Positions 16,141-24,792 are shown, counted from the first letter of the stretch. The stretch is 64,000 nucleotides of DNA from Cronobacter muytjensii ATCC 51329 (GCF_001277195.1 NZ_CP012268.1:4216001-4280000); one strand, 5' to 3'. Made by a program: numbers and translations. Notes: generated by a model not told the origin, from the letters alone.

Positions 16141-17079
16141 TTATTCGCCCAGTTGCGCGCGGGTCGGCAGGCCTTCGCTGTCGCCCTGCACCTGAATCGC
16201 CAGGGCGCCAATCCTGTTACCGCGCGTCGCGGCCTGATGCAGCGTTTTGCCTTCCAGCAGGGCGCTTATCACGCCTACCGCAAAGCCGTCGCCCGCGCCC
16301 ACCGTATCCACCACGTTCTCGACTTTCACCGCGGCGACCATGCCCTGCTCGCCGCTTGCCGCCTGATACCACGCCCCGTCAGCGCCGGTTTTAATCACCA
16401 CGGCCTTCACGCCGCGCGTCAGGTAGAAATCCGCGATGCCTTCCGGGCTCTGCTGGCCGGTCAGGAGCTGGCCCTCTTTCAGGCCCGGCAGCAGCCAGTC
16501 CGCCATGCTGGCGAGGTGATTGAGTTTTTCGATCATCTCCGCCTCGCTTTTCCACAGCACCGGGCGCAGGTTCGGGTCGAAGGAGAGCGTTTTGCCCTGG
16601 GCTTTCATGGCGCGTGCCGCGTGATCCAGCAGATCGTAAGAGGTGCCGGAAAGCGCCGCCGCCACGCCGCTCAGATGTAAGTGACGGGCGCTGTAAAACA
16701 GGGGCGCGTTAAAGTCTTCGGTGCTCAGATGGCTCGCGGCAGAGCCTTTGCGGAAATACTCCACGATGGGATCGGTTCCATCTGTCACTTTCGATTTCAG
16801 CTGAAAGCCGGTCGGGAAACGGTCATCAATCGTCACGCCACGGGTGGCGATACCTTCTTTTTCCAGCTGGTTCAGTACGAAGCGGCCGAAAGAATCATTG
16901 CCGACGCGGCTCACCCAGCTCACGTTCAGGCCGAGACGCGCAAGGCCGGTGGCGACGTTCAGCTCCGCTCCCGCCACGCGTCTGATAAAGTGTTCAACCT
17001 GCGAAAGAGAGCCTGGCTCGGTTGCGACGAACATCGCCATCGCTTCGCCAATCGTAATCACATCCAGTGGCTGTTCCAT
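16141..17079 (-). CDS. kguK: 2-ketogluconate kinase, PfkB/ribokinase family (KguK)
   Basis: ATP-dependent sugar kinase of 312 residues. N-terminal ITIGEAMAMFV, substrate-binding VAGAELNVATGLARLG, and the C-terminal PfkB signature DTVGAGDGFAVG (about 255-266) with the catalytic Asp. In the kgu pathway it phosphorylates 2-ketogluconate at O6, giving the substrate of KguD/GhrB. The same fold covers 2-keto-3-deoxygluconate kinase, so specificity rests on the neighbours. ATG at 17079 has GAGGAG five bases upstream; a GTG at 17085 overlaps the kguE stop but has no room for a ribosome site. Confidence 0.87.
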   Translation of the reverse strand: MEQPLDVITIGEAMAMFVATEPGSLSQVEHFIRRVAGAELNVATGLARLGLNVSWVSRVGNDSFGRFVLNQLEKEGIATRGVTIDDRFPTGFQLKSKVTDGTDPIVEYFRKGSAASHLSTEDFNAPLFYSARHLHLSGVAAALSGTSYDLLDHAARAMKAQGKTLSFDPNLRPVLWKSEAEMIEKLNHLASMADWLLPGLKEGQLLTGQQSPEGIADFYLTRGVKAVVIKTGADGAWYQAASGEQGMVAAVKVENVVDTVGAGDGFAVGVISALLEGKTLHQAATRGNRIGALAIQVQGDSEGLPTRAQLGE

Positions 17080-17081
17080 GT

Positions 17082-17831
17082 TCACTCCTCGCGCAGCAGG
17101 TTGACGTAGTGGCGGGTCACGGCGGTTAAATCGCGCCCTTCCAGCGGAAATTCAATGCCGCGCGGCGCGTCTGCCGGCAGCATCTCCAGCAGCGCGCGCC
17201 AGCGCGGCCCGGCGTCATCCAGCGCGATGGCGCGATAGTGGTAATGATGGGCAGTGGCGGCCTTCACGTGGATATAGCTGACGCCTGTGTGGAGCGCGCG
17301 CGCGGCGTCTTCCGGCGCGTCGTCCACCCACAGCCAGTTGGCCATGTCAAACGTCAGGCGGACAGGCAGGTTGAGCGCTTTACTGGCGGCGAGAAAACGG
17401 CGCATCGGCGCAAGGCGGCCGCATTCGGTCTGATCGTTTTCCACGACCAGCGCCACGTCGCTGAGCGCGAGCAGGCCGGCGAGCGGCTCCGCCTGATGCG
17501 ACTGGCTGAAATGTCCGAGTGAGAGCTTAAGCCAGCGGGCGTTAAGTTCGTGCGCTTCGGCGAGCAGCGCGGGCAGGCGCGCGTTGATTTTGCCGTCGTG
17601 TTCAAACAGCGGCTCCGGTGCGGAATAACAGGCTTTCAGCCGGTGATTAGCGATGGCTTGCGCCAGCACCGGCAGGGAAGCCAGTTCGGCGGCGTCGAGC
17701 AGTTCACGGCGAATTTCCACGCCGTCAGCGCCCGCTTCGGCGATAATCGGCAGCACGGCCTGCTGGCCGCCGAGCGCTTTAATTTTGTCGTTACCATAGG
17801 CGGCGGTGACGACGATAATTTCTCTCTCCAT
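17082..17831 (-). CDS. kguE: KguE-like sugar phosphate isomerase/epimerase (TIM barrel)
   Basis: Predicted xylose-isomerase-like TIM-barrel protein of 249 residues. Visible metal-site style motifs are GADGVEIRREL, VENDQTECG, and FDMANWLW plus SYIHVKAA. KguE is a regular member of 2-ketogluconate operons in Pseudomonas, but its exact reaction is not settled; it may condition or epimerise the substrate. First structural gene after the operator; ATG at 17831 has CGGAG seven bases upstream, and the next gene starts three bases after its stop, so kguE and kguK are tightly coupled. Confidence 0.83.
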   Translation of the reverse strand: MEREIIVVTAAYGNDKIKALGGQQAVLPIIAEAGADGVEIRRELLDAAELASLPVLAQAIANHRLKACYSAPEPLFEHDGKINARLPALLAEAHELNARWLKLSLGHFSQSHQAEPLAGLLALSDVALVVENDQTECGRLAPMRRFLAASKALNLPVRLTFDMANWLWVDDAPEDAARALHTGVSYIHVKAATAHHYHYRAIALDDAGPRWRALLEMLPADAPRGIEFPLEGRDLTAVTRHYVNLLREE

Positions 17832-17880
17832 TAACTTCTCCGGAGTGGTTACATCTGCATAACATAGTTATTACGCTAGA

Positions 17881-17894
17881 TGGAACCGGTTCCA
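17881..17894. promoter_or_regulatory. LacI/PtxS-type operator for the kgu operon
   Basis: Perfect 14-base palindrome TGGAACCGGTTCCA with the central CG step of LacI-family operators; the Pseudomonas PtxS operator TGAAACCGGTTTCA has the same form. It lies between ptxS and kguE, about 50 bases upstream of the kguE start, where a bound repressor would block the operon. No second copy is seen upstream of ptxS. Confidence 0.85.
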
Positions 17895-17943
17895 AAGAGA
17901 AGCCCAGGATGGTGAATTTATGATCGGGGTCACGAACCGTCGA

Positions 17944-18963
17944 TTATCGCGCCGTCGAGCCGCGCACGATCAGTTCGCCGGAGAAAAGCTGCTCCCGCAC
18001 CGCCTGCGACTGGCCCTCAATGCGCTTCACCACCTGCTCCAGCGCGGCGTAGCCAATTTGCCAGGTCGGTTGCTTCAGCGTCGTGATGCCAGCGCCCGCA
18101 AGTTCCGCCCACTCCAGTTCATCAAAGCCGAGCAGGCCGATATCCGCGCCCCAGTTGAGGCCGATGCGTTTAAGCGAACGCGCCACCTGCAGCGTCAGCG
18201 CGCCGTTAGCGGAGATCACCGCTTTGCGCATTCCGCGATAGCGCGTGTGGAAGTGGCGTAACGTGTTGTCGAGATGGTCCGCCTCATGCAACGGCGTTTC
18301 GGCGTTTTCCGCCACCACGCCGGGGTAGCGGGCCGCGGTGGCGCGAAACGCGGTCAGGCGCTCGCGGCGCGTGTTGACCGTGCCGAGCGGCTCGCTTAAA
18401 AACAGCAGCGCCTCAAAGCCCTGTTCTATCAGATGCTCCGTGGCGGTGGTAGCCGCCTGTGTGTTGTCGAGCCCAACCACGTCACAGGCGAAATCCGGAA
18501 TTTTACGGTCGATAAGCACCATCGGCAGCGCCGACTGTTGCAGCCGGTTCAGCCCCTCTTCGCGCATTCCCACCGCGTTTACCACAATCCCTTCCACCTG
18601 ATAGCTGCGCAGCAAATCCAGATAATGCAGCTCCTGATCGAGTTCGTTATTGATGTTACAGACCAGCGGCGTGAAGCCCTTTTCCCGGCACGCGGCCTCG
18701 ATGCCGCTTAAAACATTGACCGAATACGGGTTAGTGATGTCGGCGATGATAAGGCCGATAAGCCGGGTGCGGCCGCGTTTCAGCCCGCGTGCCATCTGGT
18801 TTGGGCGATAGTCGAGCTGGGCGATGGCCTGTTCAATACGGGCCAGAAGATCTCCGGAAAGCAGGTGCTTTTCGCCGTTCAGATAGCGGGAGACGCTGGT
18901 TTTACCGGTTTTCGCGGCGCGGGCGACATCACTGATGGTCGGGCGGGACGCTTTTGGGGTCAT
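17944..18963 (-). CDS. ptxS: LacI-family repressor of 2-ketogluconate genes (PtxS-like)
   Basis: Transcriptional repressor of 339 residues. N-terminal HTH with hinge helix: TISDVARAAKTGKTSVSRYLNGE (about 9-31) and YRPNQMARGLKRGRT; the rest is a periplasmic-binding-protein-like sensor domain (LIIADITNPYSVNVLSGIE). In Pseudomonas PtxS senses 2-ketogluconate and releases the kgu operon. Here the gene lies upstream of kguE on the same strand, with the palindromic operator in the 112-base gap. ATG at 18963 has AAGGAA six bases upstream. Symbol given by operon context; family membership is certain. Confidence 0.85.
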   Translation of the reverse strand: MTPKASRPTISDVARAAKTGKTSVSRYLNGEKHLLSGDLLARIEQAIAQLDYRPNQMARGLKRGRTRLIGLIIADITNPYSVNVLSGIEAACREKGFTPLVCNINNELDQELHYLDLLRSYQVEGIVVNAVGMREEGLNRLQQSALPMVLIDRKIPDFACDVVGLDNTQAATTATEHLIEQGFEALLFLSEPLGTVNTRRERLTAFRATAARYPGVVAENAETPLHEADHLDNTLRHFHTRYRGMRKAVISANGALTLQVARSLKRIGLNWGADIGLLGFDELEWAELAGAGITTLKQPTWQIGYAALEQVVKRIEGQSQAVREQLFSGELIVRGSTAR

Positions 18964-19122
18964 GAGATTTCCTTCTCAGGCTACAACGCCGGTGGGGCAG
19001 GTGACGGTTTTTATTATTAGATGATTTGGGTGGCCGCCGTAAAGCGAGTGTTGGCCAGACCGTGCATTATCGCCACTGGCGGCTTTTCGCGATATCACGA
19101 TTTTGTAGCGCTGTTTATATTT

Positions 19123-19142
19123 ATGTTATAACGTATCAATTC
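19123..19142. promoter_or_regulatory. Zur-like box upstream of zinT
   Basis: ATGTTATAACGTATCAATTC: the left half TGTTATAA matches the Zur consensus (TGTTATAWTATAACA) and the right half TATCA is looser, as in the znu boxes. It lies 33 bases before the zinT start. zinT is a known Zur target in E. coli. Confidence 0.5.
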
Positions 19143-19174
19143 ATGACAGTCGCTTACACAGGAGAGTGAGACCA

Positions 19175-19813
19175 ATGAAGAAGTTAGCCTTGTTACTGGG
19201 AATGGGGCTTCTGCTTACCAGCACCCAAAGCCTGGCCCACGGCCATCATCACGGCAAACCGTTGACCGAAGCAGAGCGCCAGGCCAGCGAAGGGGTGTTT
19301 AACGATAACGACGTAAAAGATCGCCCGCTCAGTAACTGGGACGGGGTCTGGCAATCGCTTAACCCGTATCTGCTGAATGGCGATTTAGATCCGGTGCTGG
19401 CGAAAAAAGCGAAAGAAGGCGGCAAAACCGTCGAAGAATATCGCGCGTATTATAAAAAAGGTTACGCCACGGATGTCGGGATGATTGGCATTGAAAACAA
19501 CGTGATGGAGTTTCACGTGGGCGACACCGTGAATGCCTGCGAATACAAATATAACGGCTATAAGATCCTGCATTACGTCTCAGGTAAAAAAGGCGTGCGT
19601 TACCTGTTTGAATGCACCGACAGCGCGTCGAAAGCGCCAAAATTCGTGCAATTCAGCGATCACACCATCGCGCCGCGCCAGTCCGCGCATTTCCATATTT
19701 ATATGGGCAATACCTCGCATGAGGCGCTGTTGAAAGAGATGGATAACTGGCCGACGTACTATCCGTATCAGCTCAGCAAAGCGCAGATCGTCGACGAAAT
19801 GCTGCATCACTAA
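19175..19813 (+). CDS. zinT: Periplasmic metal-binding protein ZinT (YodA)
   Basis: Secreted zinc/cadmium-binding lipocalin-like protein, 212 residues including a signal peptide (MKKLALLLGMGLLLTSTQSLA). The mature N-terminus HGHHHGK is the His-rich zinc loop; DKDVKDRPLS-like start, GYATDVGMIGIENN and SAHFHIYMG, with buried metal-binding histidines, match the family. In E. coli it scavenges zinc and passes it to ZnuA under starvation. ATG at 19175 has AGGAG 11 bases upstream; an in-frame GTG at 19166 is too close. In E. coli K-12 zinT lies elsewhere; here it sits between ptxS and yiaD. Confidence 0.94.
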   Translation: MKKLALLLGMGLLLTSTQSLAHGHHHGKPLTEAERQASEGVFNDNDVKDRPLSNWDGVWQSLNPYLLNGDLDPVLAKKAKEGGKTVEEYRAYYKKGYATDVGMIGIENNVMEFHVGDTVNACEYKYNGYKILHYVSGKKGVRYLFECTDSASKAPKFVQFSDHTIAPRQSAHFHIYMGNTSHEALLKEMDNWPTYYPYQLSKAQIVDEMLHH

Positions 19814-19821
19814 GGCGTGAT

Positions 19822-19858
19822 ACCGCCTCGCCGGCCATTTCCGGTGAGGCGGTTGCCT
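19822..19858 (+). terminator. Hairpin between zinT and yiaD
   Basis: ACCGCCTCGCCGG-ccattt-CCGGTGAGGCGGT, a 13-base stem with one mismatch, between the convergent zinT and yiaD. No long T run follows on the plus strand, so termination may be weak or factor-aided. Confidence 0.55.
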
Positions 19859-19859
19859 G

Positions 19860-20522
19860 TTACTGCAACGGGCTCAGGGTGATTTCCACGCGACGGTTCT
19901 GCGCTTTACCCTCTTCGGTGCTGTTGCTTGCGACAGGGTTCGCCGGGCCCATACCGCTGGTGCGGATGCGGTTAGCGGCGACGCCCTGGGTGATGAGGGC
20001 GCTGGCCACGCTTTCCGCGCGCTGCTGCGACAGCTTCATGTTCAGCGCCTGTCCGCCGGTGCTGTCGGTGTAGCCCACGACATTCACGGCGGTTTTCGGG
20101 TACTCTTTCAGCACCATCGCCACGCCGGTCAGGGTGTTGGCGCCCGCCGGTTTCAGGTTCGCCTGGCTGCTGTCGAAGGTCACGTTATTCGGCATATTCA
20201 GGATAATGTTATCGCCGCTGCGGGTAACGCTGACGCCGGTGCCCTGCATTTTCTCGCGCAGTTTCGCTTCCTGAACGTCCATGTAATACCCCACGCCGCC
20301 GCCGAGCGCCGCGCCCGCCGCCGCGCCAATCAGCGCGCCTTTGCCGCGATCTTTTTTCGATGAAGAGAGCGCGCCGACGCCCGCGCCGACCAGCGAGCCG
20401 AGGCCCGCGCCGATGCCGGATTTACCCGCTTCACGTTCGCCGGTGTAAGGGTTAGTGGTGCAGCCTGAAATAACCAGTGCGCCGCTGACAATCGCGGCCA
20501 CAAACATGATGCGTTTTTTCAT
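19860..20522 (-). CDS. yiaD: OmpA-family lipoprotein YiaD
   Basis: Outer-membrane lipoprotein of 220 residues with lipobox ISGC (about 18-21), a glycine-zipper segment (GIGAGLGSLVGAGVGAL, GAAAGAALGGGVGYYMD, about 35-82) and a C-terminal OmpA-like peptidoglycan-binding domain: TFDSSQANLKPAGANTL, VVGYTDSTGG, NMKLSQQRAESVASAL, NRRVEITLSP. E. coli YiaD is a multicopy suppressor of a temperature-sensitive bamB mutant. Single-gene unit; ATG at 20522 is followed by MKKRIMF as expected of a lipoprotein signal. Confidence 0.95.
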   Translation of the reverse strand: MKKRIMFVAAIVSGALVISGCTTNPYTGEREAGKSGIGAGLGSLVGAGVGALSSSKKDRGKGALIGAAAGAALGGGVGYYMDVQEAKLREKMQGTGVSVTRSGDNIILNMPNNVTFDSSQANLKPAGANTLTGVAMVLKEYPKTAVNVVGYTDSTGGQALNMKLSQQRAESVASALITQGVAANRIRTSGMGPANPVASNSTEEGKAQNRRVEITLSPLQ

Positions 20523-20701
20523 CGCATATCCTTATTCAATTTAATTCTGGTACGCCTGGAGTGGCGGAGGTTGATTATGAGGGGTGAATATGATGAAAAT
20601 TCCGGGGAGTGTTCCGATTTTGTCATCCATAACGAATCGAGCGGCGACAAAGTGACCATACTCACGCCGCCTCATCTGCAAACGCCAGTCAGGAGCCCGT
20701 T

Positions 20702-23035
20702 TTGGCTAACCCATCTGCTTTAAAACGCATCGTTACCGCCGCCCACTGGGGGCCTATGGTGGTTGAGACCGACGGTGAGACCGTTCTGTCCTCTCAGGGC
20801 GCGCTGCCGACGCGTCACCCGAATTCGCTGCAAACCGCCGTGCCGGATCAGGTGCACAGCAAGGCGCGCGTGCGCTACCCGATGGCGCGCAAGGGGTTTC
20901 TCGCCTCGCCGGACAGCCCGCAGGGCGTGCGCGGACAGGATGAATTTGTGCGAATCAGTTGGGATGAGGCGCTGCGTCTGATCGACCAGCAGCACCGGCG
21001 TATCCGCGAAAGCTACGGCCCGTCGTCGATTTTCGCAGGCTCCTACGGCTGGCGCTCCAACGGCGTGCTGCATAAAGCCGCGACGCTGCTGCAACGTTAT
21101 ATGAGTCTCGCGGGCGGCTATACCGGCCATCTTGGGGACTACTCCACGGGTGCCGCGCAGGTGATCATGCCCTATGTGCTGGGCGGCAACGAAGTGTATC
21201 AGCAGCAGACGAGCTGGCCGCTGGTGCTGGAGCACAGCGATGTGGTGGTGCTGTGGAGCGCCAACCCGCTTAATACGCTGAAAATCGCCTGGAACGCCTC
21301 TGACGAACAGGGCATCGGCTATTTCGAGCAGTTAAAAGAGAGCGGTAAAAAGCTTATCTGCATCAACCCGATGCGCCCGGAAACCGCCGATTTCTTCGGC
21401 GAGCGCATGGAGTGGATAGCCCCGCATATGGGCACCGATGTGGCGCTGATGCTTGGCATCGCCCATACGCTGGTGGAAAACGGCTGGCAGGATAATGACT
21501 TCCTTAACGCCTGTACGCATGGCTACGCGCAGTTTGCGGCCTACCTGACCGGCGAGCGCGACGGCACGCCGAAAAACGCCGCCTGGGCAGCGGCGATTTG
21601 CGGCGTCGACGCGGCGACCATCCGCGAGCTGGCGCGGCTTTTCAGCCAGAATCGCACCATGCTGATGGCGGGCTGGGGCATGCAGCGCCAGCAGTATGGC
21701 GAGCAGAAACACTGGATGCTGGTGACGCTCGCGGCCATGCTCGGCCAGATTGGCCTGCCGGGCGGCGGCTTTGGGCTGTCCTATCACTTCGCGAATGGCG
21801 GCAACCCGACGCGCCGCGCCGCGGTGCTGGCATCCATGCAGGGCACAGTCGCGGACGGTACCGACGCGGTGGATAAAATCCCGGTGGCGCGCATCGTCGA
21901 GGCGCTGGAAAACCCCGGCGGCGAATACCCGCATAACGGCCAGCAACGTATTTTCCCCGATATTCGCTTTATCTGGTGGGCAGGCGGCGCGAATTTCACT
22001 CATCACCAGGAAACCCACCGGCTTATCAACGCATGGCAGAAGCCGGAGCTGGTGGTGATTTCCGAATGCTTCTGGACGGCGGCGGCGAAGCACGCCGATA
22101 TCGTGTTGCCGGTGACGACATCTTTTGAGCGCAACGACATGACCATGACCGGCGACTACAGCAATCAGCATATGGTGCCGATGAAGCAGGTCGTGCCGCC
22201 GCAGTATGAAGCGCGCAACGATTTCGATATTTTCGCTGAACTCTCCGGGCGCTGGGAAACCGGCGGGCGCGAGCGTTTCACCGAAGGCAAAAGCGAGCTC
22301 GAATGGCTGGAGACGTTTTACAACATCGCCCGCGAGCGCGGCGCGGCCCAGCAGGTGACGCTACCGGATTTCGCGGATTTCTGGGAAGCGAACCAGATAA
22401 TCGAGATGCCGGAGAACCCGAAAAACGCCGAATTTGTCCGTTTTGGCGCGTTTCGCGCCGATCCGGCGGCGAACCCGCTCAGTACGCCGAGCGGAAAAAT
22501 TGAGATCTACTCAGAGCGTATCGCGAGTTTCGGTTATGCCGACTGCCCGCCGCACCCGACATGGCTTGAGCCGGACGAGTGGCACGGCAACGCGCAGCCG
22601 GACGAGCTGCAGCTACTCTCGTCGCACCCTGCGCACCGCCTGCACAGCCAGCTCAACTATTCGGCGCTGCGCGAACGTTACGCAGTGGCCGGACGCGAGC
22701 CGCTGACGCTGCACCCGGACGACGCCCGTAAACGCGGTATCCATGATGGCGATCTGGTGCGCGTATGGAACGATCGCGGCCAGGTGTTGGCCGGCGCGGT
22801 AGTGACCGACGGCATTAAACCGGGCGTCATTTGCCTGCATCAGGGCGCGTGGCCCGATTTTGACTGGCAGCAGAAGGGGCTTTGCAAGAACGGCGCGGTA
22901 AATGTGCTGACGCGCGATATCCCCACCTCGCGGCTCGGCAACGGTTGCGCGGCGAACTCGTCGCTGGTGCGCGTGGAGAAATATGAAGGCCCGGCGCCGG
23001 TTGTTACGGCGTTTGATCCGCCTGCCAGCGCATAA
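20702..23035 (+). CDS. bisC: Biotin sulfoxide reductase BisC
   Basis: Cytoplasmic molybdopterin (bis-MGD) oxidoreductase of the DMSO reductase family, which reduces biotin sulfoxide and methionine sulfoxide. 777 residues, exactly the E. coli length. No twin-arginine signal, as expected of a cytoplasmic enzyme. Motifs: SIFAGSYGWRSNGVLHKA with the likely molybdenum-ligand serine, GGYTGHLGDYSTGAAQ, WSANPLNTLKIAWN, and GAVNVLTRDIPTSRLGNGCA near the C-terminus. It starts with TTG at 20702 (MANPSA...), chosen because CAGGAG lies seven bases upstream and the E. coli protein begins MANSS. Its 3' end overlaps the convergent yiaC by 32 bases. Confidence 0.96.
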   Translation: MANPSALKRIVTAAHWGPMVVETDGETVLSSQGALPTRHPNSLQTAVPDQVHSKARVRYPMARKGFLASPDSPQGVRGQDEFVRISWDEALRLIDQQHRRIRESYGPSSIFAGSYGWRSNGVLHKAATLLQRYMSLAGGYTGHLGDYSTGAAQVIMPYVLGGNEVYQQQTSWPLVLEHSDVVVLWSANPLNTLKIAWNASDEQGIGYFEQLKESGKKLICINPMRPETADFFGERMEWIAPHMGTDVALMLGIAHTLVENGWQDNDFLNACTHGYAQFAAYLTGERDGTPKNAAWAAAICGVDAATIRELARLFSQNRTMLMAGWGMQRQQYGEQKHWMLVTLAAMLGQIGLPGGGFGLSYHFANGGNPTRRAAVLASMQGTVADGTDAVDKIPVARIVEALENPGGEYPHNGQQRIFPDIRFIWWAGGANFTHHQETHRLINAWQKPELVVISECFWTAAAKHADIVLPVTTSFERNDMTMTGDYSNQHMVPMKQVVPPQYEARNDFDIFAELSGRWETGGRERFTEGKSELEWLETFYNIARERGAAQQVTLPDFADFWEANQIIEMPENPKNAEFVRFGAFRADPAANPLSTPSGKIEIYSERIASFGYADCPPHPTWLEPDEWHGNAQPDELQLLSSHPAHRLHSQLNYSALRERYAVAGREPLTLHPDDARKRGIHDGDLVRVWNDRGQVLAGAVVTDGIKPGVICLHQGAWPDFDWQQKGLCKNGAVNVLTRDIPTSRLGNGCAANSSLVRVEKYEGPAPVVTAFDPPASA

Positions 23036-23444
23036 TCCACGTCGCGTGGCGGGTCTCCTCCTGCCACGCACTCTCTTCAATGCGAAACCCCCGGGCGTGA
23101 TAGAAATTCACCGCCCGGGTGTTTTTCTGATAGACCTCAAGGTTCAGGGTGTCGTACTGCGACTGCACATGGGTGAGCAGGGCGGTGCCGACGCCTTTTC
23201 CCGCCCACGCCGGCGCGACGAACAGCGCGCCGATAAATTTCTCATGCATCACGCTGATAAAGCCGCGTAACGCGTTGTTTTCTTCCTCCACCCAGGTGCA
23301 GGCGCCGGGCAGATAGACATCGCGCACCACCGGCAGGCTGGCGCGCCAGTAGTCGGGGCGGATAAACGGATGTCCGGCGGTAGTGCTGGCAAGCCACAGC
23401 GCCAGCACCCGTTCGCGGTCGGCAGGGCGTTGCGCGCGGATCAC
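23004..23444 (-). CDS. yiaC: GNAT-family lysine N-acetyltransferase YiaC
   Basis: GNAT acetyltransferase of 146 residues, same length as E. coli YiaC, a protein-lysine acetyltransferase. The acetyl-CoA loop reads VAPAWAGKGVGTALL (about 73-87), followed by NLEVYQKNTRAVNFYHARGF. Start is GTG at 23444, overlapping the tag stop as GTGA, giving the E. coli-like beginning (M/V)IRAQRPADRERV. A longer open frame runs upstream through tag but has no support. The last 32 bases overlap the bisC 3' end on the other strand. Confidence 0.92.
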   Translation of the reverse strand: MIRAQRPADRERVLALWLASTTAGHPFIRPDYWRASLPVVRDVYLPGACTWVEEENNALRGFISVMHEKFIGALFVAPAWAGKGVGTALLTHVQSQYDTLNLEVYQKNTRAVNFYHARGFRIEESAWQEETRHATWIMRWQADQTP

Positions 23445-24004
23445 GGCCGGTTCTCCGGGTGGCAGCCGCAGCCTGCGAGATGATCGTTCACCAGCCCGCA
23501 GGCCTGCATGAAGGCGTAGCAAATGGTGGGGCCGACGAATTTAAAACCGCGTTTTTTTAGCGCCTTTGAGAGCGCCTGCGCCTGCGGCGTTGTGACCGGC
23601 ACCTGCGCGAGCGTGGCGGGTGAGTTGATCTTCGGCGCGCCATCAACGAACGACCAGACAAACCTGGCGAAATCTTCCCCTTGCGACTGCATGGCGAGAT
23701 ACGCCCGCGCGTTGGCGATAATCGCCTCGATCTTGCCGCGATGGCGGATAATCCCTGGCTCAAGCACCAGCGCGTCAACCGCCTCCGGCCCCATCTGCGC
23801 GATAGCATTCGGATCAAACCCGTGAAAACAGCGGCGATAGTGTTCGCGTTTTTTCAGCACGGTTATCCAGGAAAGCCCTGCCTGCTGGCCTTCCAGGCAG
23901 AGCATTTCAAACAGCGTGTGGTTATCTTTTTGAGGCTTGCCCCACTCATCATCATGGTAGGCGAGATAAAGCGGGTCCTGAGTGACCCATCCGCAACGTT
24001 CCAT
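23441..24004 (-). CDS. tag: 3-methyladenine DNA glycosylase I (Tag)
   Basis: Base-excision repair enzyme that removes 3-methyladenine from alkylated DNA. 187 residues, same as E. coli Tag. Zinc-snap residues are all present: Cys4 (MERCGW), His17 (YHDDEWG), and the C-terminal NDHLAGCGCHP. The helix-hairpin-helix region has LEGQQAGLSWITVLKKRE and IIRHRGKIEAIIANARAYL. ATG at 24004 matches the family start; an upstream in-frame ATG (24031) adds nine residues not found in E. coli. Overlaps yiaC by four bases, so the two are coupled. Confidence 0.96.
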   Translation of the reverse strand: MERCGWVTQDPLYLAYHDDEWGKPQKDNHTLFEMLCLEGQQAGLSWITVLKKREHYRRCFHGFDPNAIAQMGPEAVDALVLEPGIIRHRGKIEAIIANARAYLAMQSQGEDFARFVWSFVDGAPKINSPATLAQVPVTTPQAQALSKALKKRGFKFVGPTICYAFMQACGLVNDHLAGCGCHPENRP

Positions 24005-24159
24005 CCTGCTTTTCCTTATGGTCATAAACATCCTGGCGATTTTCTGAAGCGGCTTGACGTTGCGAATAAAGAGACAATAGTTAATTCAGGGTTATTCGCA
24101 TTTCCGCTAATAAAGCCAATAAAAACTGCCGGAATCGGCTCTTTTCTGGAGTCGCCTTG

Positions 24160-24792
24160 ATGATGATAACAATCTCTGGACGCCATGCGTTGCGACGCGC
24201 GGCGGTGCTTTTGTGGTCTCTGGTTTTTACGCAGGCGGCACACGCCTGGCAACAGGAATATATCGCTGTTGACCCGCAAAGTAATACGTCTGAACGCTAT
24301 ACGTGGGACAGCGATCGCACCCCGAGCTATGAGGAGATCCTCGCCGAACGGGTGGCGCAGACGCAGCGCGACGACACGTTAATCACGTCGCCGGGGCTGA
24401 ATCTGTCATTGCCACTGCCGGTCGTCGCGCGCCCGGTGGCTGGCTGGCGGCGCGAGGCCAGCGGGCTTCCCGTTCAGGAGAACGGCCTGAGCGCGGACGA
24501 CGCATACTGGCACCCGAGCGTCGGCTCGCTGGGCTGGCGGCTCGACTCGCGTATCGGCGCTCTGCGGCCCTGGGCGCAGGTCAGCTATAACCAACAGCAC
24601 GGCGATCCGCTGTGGAATATGCAGCCGCTGCTGCCCACCAGCCAGTATGGCTCATGGATGGATGTCTCGTTTGGTGCCGATATGCCGATTAACAAGCATG
24701 TTGCGGCCTGGGCGTCCTTCTCCCAGGCGGAAGGGCGGCTGAGTGAAAACGACGCGCAAATGTACAATCTCGGCGTCAGCGCGACGTTTTAG
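24160..24792 (+). CDS. yhjY: YhjY-like outer-membrane autotransporter beta-domain protein
   Basis: Secreted protein of 210 residues with a signal peptide (MITISGRHALRRAAVLLWSLVFTQAAHA) and a C-terminal half rich in alternating aromatic strands ending in LGVSATF, a typical outer-membrane beta-barrel terminus. Place between tag and yhjX is that of E. coli yhjY, described as an autotransporter beta-domain protein. Only about four strands' worth of barrel are clear, so it may be an incomplete barrel. GGAG lies eight bases before the ATG at 24160; a TTG at 24157 is unlikely. Function unknown. Confidence 0.78.
   Translation: MMITISGRHALRRAAVLLWSLVFTQAAHAWQQEYIAVDPQSNTSERYTWDSDRTPSYEEILAERVAQTQRDDTLITSPGLNLSLPLPVVARPVAGWRREASGLPVQENGLSADDAYWHPSVGSLGWRLDSRIGALRPWAQVSYNQQHGDPLWNMQPLLPTSQYGSWMDVSFGADMPINKHVAAWASFSQAEGRLSENDAQMYNLGVSATF

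Noticed and set aside
23445..23522. Upstream extension of yiaC by 26 codons
   Set aside because: It lies wholly inside tag; the GTG at the tag stop gives the exact E. coli length.
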